Part shown: positions 59,093 through 64,000 of the stretch, in pieces
Position numbering within the stretch: the first letter of the stretch is position 1
Layout of the letters: every line of letters begins with the position of its first letter
NCBI RefSeq assembly: GCF_021404545.1
Contig: NZ_JAAWWD010000042.1
Span: forward strand, 22,810-86,809
Origin: Aestuariivita sp.
Lineage (GTDB): Bacteria; Pseudomonadota; Alphaproteobacteria; Rhodobacterales; Rhodobacteraceae
Direction of reading: 5' to 3'
DNA length: 64,000 bases
The notes under the pieces: model-generated
The model's database searches: none
Told to the model about the DNA's origin: nothing
Seen by the model: the letters and a program-made list of their open reading frames with translations, nothing else
Program-made: the position numbers and the translations under genes

Positions 59093-59216
59093 CTTATCCC
59101 CCATGAGCACTGTCGATGCCCATATGGTTAATGCCTCATTTACATGGCTTCGCGCAACTGCCGCACGGCTGAAAGGCTGCATTTCCGTATCTGATCGCTG
59201 AACGACGTGGCATAGA

Positions 59217-59251
59217 GCGAGCATTATAATACGTCGCACTAAAATACGCGA
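59217..59251. promoter_or_regulatory. Shared operator/promoter region of qseM-qseC pair
   Basis: Half-sites GCGA (59217-59220), TCGC (59234-59237) and GCGA (59248-59251) form two inverted repeats sharing the middle site, with 13- and 10-base spacers. ATTATAAT (59223-59230) is an exact -10 read in both directions. In the Mesorhizobium system QseC binds two operators in the qseM-qseC gap to switch between states. Confidence 0.5.
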
Positions 59252-59269
59252 TAGGTCTTTTGTCGTCGG

Positions 59270-59482
59270 ATGGATATCCGGCAGATTTTTGGGAACAATC
59301 TCAAGCACTACAGAACTTTAGCTGATATGAGCCAGGCGGCATTGGCCGTGAAGATGGGCGTAGATCGCGCCCATGTGAGTTCGATGGAGCGCGGTCAGCA
59401 GAACGTCACGATCATTACCCTCTGGCACGCAGCTCTGGCGTTGGATGTTGAGCCAGCGCTTCTGCTACAAGATCGAGATTAG
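59270..59482 (+). CDS. qseC: XRE-family HTH regulator (QseC-like)
   Basis: A 70-residue single-domain repressor: QIFGNNLKHYRTLADMSQAALAVKMGVDRAHVSSMERGQQNVTIITLWHAALAL is a complete Cro/C1 helix-turn-helix. It is divergent from the DUF2285-like gene. Its ATG has no Shine-Dalgarno and lies about 40 bases from the -10, so initiation may be unusual. By analogy it represses qseM and its own gene depending on level. Confidence 0.82.
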   Translation: MDIRQIFGNNLKHYRTLADMSQAALAVKMGVDRAHVSSMERGQQNVTIITLWHAALALDVEPALLLQDRD

Positions 59483-59538
59483 GAAGGCGGCGTCTAGGCG
59501 TCGCTTGATAAACTCCAGATGCTAGTAAGGGGAGTTGA

Positions 59539-60078
59539 TTGGGCCACGGTAAGATCAGTTCGGAGAAACGGGCGTCGTATAAGGAGATCGCGCGGAACAT
59601 CGTCGGCGCGGATCGGACCGCACGCCGAAATGGCACTAGTCAAAATACGATCGGCACTATTGAGCGAGCTCTCGTGTCAGCATTTCTCGATGGGAGGAAA
59701 CACGCTGCGAAACTAGAGCCTGAGAACGAAGAAGTTACTTGGATGCAGGTTCCACCTAGATCCCGAGAAACACTTTGCGACATGACATTTCGGTTCAGCG
59801 CGCGGTCAGGGAACCATGAGAACCGAGCGGATCGCATTGAGGTCTTCACGGAGAACGGCAAGCAGCGTTGGAGCATTGTTGATGCCGATGGGAAGCGGCG
59901 CGAGCGTTCTGTAGCCGATGGGTCAGTGCGCCCCCTCATCCGCCTAGGGCTAATCGACCATATGTCTGACAATTCAAACCTTTATGCTCTCACATCAAAG
60001 GGGCGACAACTTTGCCGTGACTATTGGGAGCGATCCGACCGAGACGATCCATCGCTTCCCAAAATCAGCCTTCGATAA
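59539..60078 (+). CDS. Hypothetical protein
   Basis: A 179-residue protein from a TTG start with GGGGAG five bases upstream. No known domain. It is hydrophilic and basic at the N-terminus (KISSEKRASYKEIARNIVGADRTARRNG), and the C-terminal 80 residues (ADGSVRPLIRLGLIDHMSDNSNLYALTSKGRQLCRDYW) look like a winged-helix domain with an LTxKGR motif as in MarR/PadR-type proteins. Composition is AT-richer than neighbours. Could be a regulator; unsure. Confidence 0.6.
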   Translation: MGHGKISSEKRASYKEIARNIVGADRTARRNGTSQNTIGTIERALVSAFLDGRKHAAKLEPENEEVTWMQVPPRSRETLCDMTFRFSARSGNHENRADRIEVFTENGKQRWSIVDADGKRRERSVADGSVRPLIRLGLIDHMSDNSNLYALTSKGRQLCRDYWERSDRDDPSLPKISLR

Positions 60079-60126
60079 ACCGTTTCGCCCCGCCCGGTCT
60101 CCCGGGCGGGGTTGAGGTGGCAGCGC

Positions 60127-60462
60127 TCAGTCGCCGTTCTTGCGGCGCGCCCGGGACCAGATGAGGCTGAAGGTTTCCTCGCCACCTTCGACGATCGTGT
60201 CATCAAAGAGGTTGGCGTAGATCGGCTGGGTGAAGCTCGGATCATCCAGCTTGAGGCTCAGATAGTCGCGGTCCTCGTTCGAGCGCTTCGACCAGGCGGC
60301 GCCGATCTCGGCGCGGCCGACGAAGACCCGGTGGGAGGGAGCGTTCTCGCCCGAAGTGCTGTCCTCGGGGACGATGCGGACGTTCTGCGCCTGCACGTTG
60401 AGGGTGACGATTTCTCCGACGTATTCGTTGCCGGTCTTCTTGAAGGTTCCGATGGTGGCCAT
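60127..60462 (-). CDS. DUF736 domain-containing protein
   Basis: A 111-residue protein, MATIGTFKKTGNEYVGEIVTLNVQAQNVRI...NEDRDYLSLKLDDPSFTQPIYANLFDD, a complete DUF736 protein. AAAGGAG precedes the ATG. DUF736 genes are near-universal in alphaproteobacterial plasmids and ICEs of this type; function unknown, possibly single-strand DNA-related. A long GC-rich leader lies upstream. Confidence 0.93.
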   Translation of the reverse strand: MATIGTFKKTGNEYVGEIVTLNVQAQNVRIVPEDSTSGENAPSHRVFVGRAEIGAAWSKRSNEDRDYLSLKLDDPSFTQPIYANLFDDTIVEGGEETFSLIWSRARRKNGD

Positions 60463-61026
60463 GTCATTTCTCCTTTGGCTTTCGATCCCGCGCCCGTCGC
60501 GGTCTCGATGGCGTTCGTCAGGACCGGGACGATCCGCCGACGCAGCCCTTGGCCCGCAGCGCCAGCGGAGGACGCCGGGGGCGGTCTTTCTTGGACCCGT
60601 CAGGGTCGTCCCGCGAGGAATGGGCAAAGCCCAGGGGAAGAAAGTCCGAACCCGGCGTTGCGGCTGAGGCGGTCGAGGCGTCAGCCGATCCCGGTCAGAT
60701 CAGCCCAATGAGAGGTCGTGACGGACGCGGGTGATGAGGGCATGGGATGAGAAATGACCGCCACCCTCGGACCGGGCAATCCACCGGCAATGCTGATCGG
60801 AGAAAGACAGGCTCTAGCGTGCAGAACGGCGCAGAACTGGTTCATCGCCGAACGCTCCCGGCAATGCGAGAATGCTCCCTCCCACTAGGTTTGGCGGTGT
60901 TCGATATGCGCTGTGCTGTGTCGAGGCGCTCTAACGAGATCAGACGCGTTCAGCCGAACGCCCATATCCGAGCTCTGCCCGACCCACGCTCTTCCGTTAT
61001 GTCATGCTTTCGGAAACGGCGAGGTG
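60463..61026. other. 564-base region without a supported gene
   Basis: No convincing coding region on either strand. On the DUF736 side it is GC-rich and carries short hairpins (GACCC-GTCA-GGGTC, GGGC-AAA-GCCC) and AGCGCCAGCGGAGGA, similar to AGCGGCAGCGGAGGA at about 62687-62701 upstream of the DUF2493 gene. This suggests a shared leader element. The rest looks like decayed DNA. Confidence 0.6.
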
Positions 61027-61497
61027 TCAGCGATCATTCGCGAACGGGCTGCTCTGCATGATCTGAGAATTTCCCACATCCTCCTCGCCGATGGGGCCAG
61101 CGAGGCTGGCGACTCGAACCCAGGCGGTTCCGGCTGTGACAATCCCGCCGATGATCGCGAAGGCCAGCGTCCATCCTTCGGAGGCTCCGCCAATCTCCGA
61201 TAGCCCCCGGATTGCCGAGAAGCCAGCCACACCTGCGGGTGCTGCGAAGAGTGCCCCGATAGCGAGGCGGATGGGGATGGATTGAACCTTTGCGAAGACG
61301 ATCTGCCCCAAGACCAAAGTGATTGCGCCCGCGAACATCGCGATGACGATGGCGGTGACCACGCCGGCCTCGGTCTCGTAGAGATGCATGCCGACGGTGA
61401 GTGCGACGAAGAACGGGAGCGCATAGACGGCCACTGCGAAGAGAACGTAGACCATAAGGCCGAGGCCCAGGATGCTTAGGAATGCGGATACGAACAT
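61027..61497 (-). CDS. Hypothetical membrane protein
   Basis: A 156-residue protein with four hydrophobic helices (ILGLGLMVYVLFAVAVYALPFFVALTVG, VVTAIVIAMFAGAITLVLGQIVF, LAIGALFAAPAGVAGFSAI, GWTLAFAIIGGIVTAGTAWV). GAGGAG lies nine bases upstream of the chosen ATG. No family recognised with confidence. It is in the DUF736-DUF2493 block common to these ICEs. Confidence 0.72.
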   Translation of the reverse strand: MFVSAFLSILGLGLMVYVLFAVAVYALPFFVALTVGMHLYETEAGVVTAIVIAMFAGAITLVLGQIVFAKVQSIPIRLAIGALFAAPAGVAGFSAIRGLSEIGGASEGWTLAFAIIGGIVTAGTAWVRVASLAGPIGEEDVGNSQIMQSSPFANDR

Positions 61498-61592
61498 GGG
61501 CGGTCTCCTCTCATGGGCTGCGCCTCCACCACCGCCACGGCGCTGCTGGAGCATAGCACATCCGCGGTGTTCACGGAATATTCCCGCTGAGC

Positions 61593-61604
61593 GCATCGCG
61601 ATGC
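61593..61604. promoter_or_regulatory. Perfect 12-base palindrome upstream of membrane protein gene
   Basis: GCATCGCGATGC in the 124-base gap between the membrane protein and DUF2493 genes, with flanking GCGTCTATC. It might be an operator for an ICE-encoded repressor (ParB/KorB-like or XRE). No partner is seen. Confidence 0.3.
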
Positions 61605-61621
61605 GATAGACGCATCACAGG

Positions 61622-62548
61622 TCATGACGACCCGCCTTTCGCGCTGCGGAAATCGTAGAGTGGGATGCCGAGCACTTTGGCCTTGTCGGCGAGATTGTCG
61701 GTGATGCCGGAGCCCGGGAACACGATCAGCCCGATCGGCAGGGTTTCCAGGAGCAGATCGTTGCGCTTGAACGGTGCGGCCTTGCCGTGGCGGGTCCAGT
61801 CCGGTTTGAAGACGATCTGTTGGCATTTGCGATTGTCAGCCCAGCAGGCTGCGATGCGTTCGGCACCCTTGGGTGACCCACCATGTAGCAGCACCATGTC
61901 GTCATGCTTGGCGCGGACCTTGTCGAGTGCCGCCCAGATGGCCCCGGTATCGTTCACGTCCTGCCCGCCAGTGAAGGCGATCTTGGTGCCGGTCGGGATC
62001 AGGGGTTCGAGCTCTGACTTGCGCTTGGCGTTGAGATAGTCGCGGCTGTCGATCATCGCAGCCGTCATATGCTTGCGATTGACGTGACTGCCGGAACGCG
62101 GATGCCAGGTCTGGCCGAGATGGGCCTCGAAATGCTCGGCGGCGAGATCGCGCATGCCCTCGTAAGCATTGCGCTGTTCGGTGAGGGTGCGACCTTCGGC
62201 CATGAGGCGTTCCAATTCGACTGAGCGGACTTCGGAGCCGTCCTGGCTACGCTGCGACCGACGTTGCGCTTGCTCGTTGTCGTCGAGCTTACGGTCGATG
62301 CGGGTCGCCATGCGGTGGAAGACATTGGTGGTCGACCAGAGCAGGTCTTCGAGATCGGGTTCGAGCCGGGTGTCGCCGAGAGCGACGACCATGGCGTCGA
62401 AGATATCCGCGATCGCGCCTTCGACGGTTCCGGCGTCTGGGAGTGGCCGCGGATCGGGTTCGTCGGCAAACGGTCGATGTCCGAAGAGCTGCAACTCGTC
62501 GAGGACGAGGGCTGTGGCGGATCGGGTGTCGGGTTCGTGCTGGGTCAT
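61622..62548 (-). CDS. DUF2493 (SLOG-type) domain-containing protein
   Basis: A 308-residue protein. The C-terminal 130 residues are the DUF2493/YspA SLOG-like domain: KIAFTGGQDVNDTGAIWAALDKV, VLLHGGSPKGAERIAACWADN, and IGLIVFPGSGITDNLADKAKVLGIPLYDF. SLOG domains bind nucleotides or ligands. The N-terminal 150 residues are helical and charged. ATG at 62548 was chosen as family start; the open extension upstream is GC-rich non-homologous sequence. Common in plasmids and ICEs; function unknown. Confidence 0.87.
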   Translation of the reverse strand: MTQHEPDTRSATALVLDELQLFGHRPFADEPDPRPLPDAGTVEGAIADIFDAMVVALGDTRLEPDLEDLLWSTTNVFHRMATRIDRKLDDNEQAQRRSQRSQDGSEVRSVELERLMAEGRTLTEQRNAYEGMRDLAAEHFEAHLGQTWHPRSGSHVNRKHMTAAMIDSRDYLNAKRKSELEPLIPTGTKIAFTGGQDVNDTGAIWAALDKVRAKHDDMVLLHGGSPKGAERIAACWADNRKCQQIVFKPDWTRHGKAAPFKRNDLLLETLPIGLIVFPGSGITDNLADKAKVLGIPLYDFRSAKGGSS

Positions 62549-62894
62549 GGGCGTTATGCCTCCTAGTCGCTGACCGCGCCTCGCGCGGCCTTCATGGGCG
62601 ACGGGAAGCGGGACGCGACCGGGCCTGCACCGACGCAATTCCCCACGAAGTGGTACTTCGCGGGACCTCGTGGCTGCGTCGGCCGGAGCGGCAGCGGAGG
62701 ATGGCGGAGGCGGCGCCGTTTTGGATCGCGATGCAAAGCCGGGCTTGCCCGGCGGCGGAAAACGGTGCCGCCGCAGCCATTGCCGGACCGGGCGCGTTCC
62801 GCTCCGGCTCGCCCCTCTCGGGAAGGCCGTCGGGCGCGGCTCTGTGGCGTGAGGTTCATGCTGCCCGTCCAGCGGATGAGACCGGTTCACTGCT
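62549..62894. other. 346-base non-coding region with a nested hairpin
   Basis: No supported gene. At 62630-62682 CCGACGCA ... TGCGTCGG is a perfect eight-pair outer stem enclosing CCACGA ... TCGTGG and an alternative CGAAGT-GGT-ACTTCG, so it can fold as one nested structure. It forms part of the long leader of the DUF2493 gene and resembles part of the DUF736 leader. Confidence 0.5.
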
Positions 62895-63749
62895 TCAGTC
62901 GGTCTCGACCGCGAGCAAGGTCGGAACATCGACTGGTGAGAGCTGGGGACGCAAATGGCTGCGCATCTCGTCGATGCCGCATTTCCGGAGATCGCCGTTA
63001 AAGTCGTCCAGCATCGGTCGCAAAGGCAAAAGGTGAAACTCCCGGTCCGCGAAGCGCTCGGTCAATACGTCGAAGGCCGCCTGTCCGGCCTCGTCATTGT
63101 CGATGGCGACATAGAGCCGGCGAAGATTGGTCGGCGGATCGAACGCTGCGAGATGATTGCCTGACAGCGCCGCTGCAATTGGCAGACCGGCAAGTACCAG
63201 CCTCAGCGAGAGCATGGTCTCTAGACCTTCGCCTACAGCGAGAATGTCGGTCGGCGATCCGAACCTGACGGCGTGGCCGAGCAGATTGCCCATCGCCTTG
63301 CGGTTGGGGTCGAGCGGAGCCTTTTCGGCCTTTTGTGGATCAAGCCAGGTCCGATGGACGCCGGTCAGCTTTCCGGCAGTGTCGGTGACTTTCGCGAGTA
63401 AGGCGGGCCAAGCGTCGAGCGGGTCATTGGCGTCCGCGTCCTCTCCCCAGTAGTAGCAGTTCGGGTGGAACCGAAGCGCGCTCACGCTTCGAAGGTCTTT
63501 CAGACCGCGTGCGGAGAGATAGCGTTCCACCAGCGTGCCCGCGATTGGTTGCCCCATCGACCATAGGCGTCGGGCCGCTTCGGGTGATCCTCGCGGAGCC
63601 GGTTCTTGCCGCTGTGGCGCGGGTGGCTCGGGACGCGGTAGACTGAGAAAGCGACGCGCTTCGTCGAGCGTGTCGCGCAGCGTCGAGAGATTGAGATTGG
63701 CCGCGATAAGGTCGAGCAGATCGCCATGCTCGCCCGTGGCGGCGTCGGT
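62895..63749 (-). pseudogene. Toprim domain protein (DUF7146-type primase/helicase fragment), 5'-truncated
   Basis: The remaining 284 codons encode TDAATGEHGDLLDLIA..., a linker, and a Toprim domain: ILAVGEGLETMLSLRLV with catalytic Glu, and RLYVAIDNDEAGQAAFDVL with the Asp-x-Asp motif. Full-length ICE homologues have an N-terminal segment before TDAATGEHGDLLDL. Here that part is replaced, exactly at the Thr codon, by DNA of a different sort that starts with a palindrome. The frame stays open to 63866 (MLTLCCADG...), so an altered 323-residue protein is possible. Confidence 0.7.
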
Positions 63750-63775
63750 ATTATGTGGAACTCCACATAATACCG
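63746..63775. repeat. 30-base palindrome at the toprim breakpoint
   Basis: CGGTATTATGTGGA-AC-TCCACATAATACCG: two perfect 14-base arms with a two-base centre. It coincides with the point where toprim homology stops. Such a site is typical of an end or crossover site for tyrosine recombinase-type elements (for example recombinase-in-trio elements), but no recombinase is in the window. Confidence 0.65.
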
Positions 63776-63778
63776 AAC

Positions 63779-63857
63779 ATGTTGCGGCGCGGGTTATGTT
63801 GCGACGGCGAGTCTCGCGTCGGCTCTGCAGGGGCGGACGGCCATCCGCGCAACATAA
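63779..63857. repeat. Repeats of ATGTTGCG next to the palindrome
   Basis: ATGTTGCG occurs directly at 63779-63786 and 63796-63803 (17-base period), and inverted as CGCAACATAA at 63848-63857, complementing TTATGTTGCG at 63794-63803. TTATGT is shared with the arms of the adjacent palindrome. These look like arm-type binding sites for the recombinase or its helper. Confidence 0.5.
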
Positions 63858-63872
63858 TGTCAGCACAAAACG

Positions 63873-63892
63873 GGGGACTTGGGGAAGTCCCC
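63873..63892. other. Perfect 8-bp hairpin
   Basis: GGGGACTT-GGGG-AAGTCCCC, in the last 130 bases of the window, followed by GC-rich sequence. No U-tract. Could be a leader structure or terminator of the second element. Confidence 0.4.
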
Positions 63893-64000
63893 GACAGCAC
63901 CGGGGCCGGATGCCCTGGCCGCGGGCCCTGGACCCCGCGCGCTGGAGTGCTACCGGTAGCGGAGTGGAGGATGGGAAAAAAGAACAAGGAAAAAACCCCA

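Noticed and set aside
60747..61203. Several short plus-strand frames
   Set aside because: No ribosome sites, no domains, base composition of non-coding DNA.
63971..64000. ATG after GGAGG giving MGKKNKEKTP to the window edge
   Set aside because: Only ten codons are visible. It may be the start of a gene of the second element but cannot be judged.

Overview
The window reads as an alphaproteobacterial chromosome of the Rhodobacteraceae (Roseobacter/Rhodobacter group). Evidence: high GC with dense operons; a recA preceded by the Rhodobacter-type LexA operator GTTC-N7-GATC; a cckA hybrid kinase; an iscR-led suf operon with an Irr-type iron box in its promoter; and TRAP transport genes. Positions 1-38,600 are chromosomal backbone. 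Positions from about 38,675 to at least 63,750 are an integrative and conjugative element (ICE) next to a tRNA-Arg gene. Neither end of the window is a natural boundary.

Region 1-9,918 is a catabolic/transport island: a racemase-like protein cut by the window edge, a DctPQM TRAP transporter, an opine-type dehydrogenase, a 3-hydroxyacyl-CoA dehydrogenase, a PLP aminotransferase, an AMP-forming acyl-CoA ligase and a ketopantoate-reductase-like enzyme. The layout suggests uptake and oxidation of one small acid, but the substrate cannot be read from sequence. Then come tRNA-Gly(CCC), an AhpD-like protein, a methyltransferase and a large 2Fe-2S/ASKHA protein of the corrinoid-activase type. Housekeeping genes follow: guaB and an rsmB-type methyltransferase, cckA, recA with its SOS box and terminator, alaS, typA, an SMR/Lrp pair, icd, and the iscR-suf operon (cysteine desulfurase, sufB, small membrane proteins, sufC, sufD, two Yip1-like proteins, sufS).

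At 38,400-38,700 there are two tRNA-Arg(CCG) copies: a degenerate one and an intact one. Past the intact copy the DNA turns AT-richer and carries cargo (tetR, alpha/beta hydrolase, lysR) with several strong palindromes. A complete mating apparatus follows on the minus strand: trbB-C-D-E-J-K-L-F-G-I, a CopG-type protein, traG coupling protein, a MOBP/VirD2-like relaxase with DUF3363, a transglycosylase, a TraF protease, a DUF2840 protein and an excisionase-type protein in the rdfS position.

Upstream of the transfer operon lies what looks like the transfer switch known from ICEMlSymR7A of Mesorhizobium. A DUF6499 ORF and a DUF2285 ORF overlap in +1 register and join into one uninterrupted 243-residue protein (FseA-like) if ribosomes slip +1 at UUUCCCGG. 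Next to them, a short DUF2285-like antiactivator (QseM-like) is transcribed divergently from a small XRE repressor (QseC-like) across a shared operator region. DUF736, a membrane protein, DUF2493 and a toprim gene follow. The toprim gene loses its 5' part at a 30-bp palindrome (63,746-63,775) that appears to start a second mobile element. No integrase gene is visible, so it must lie beyond 64,000 or be missing.
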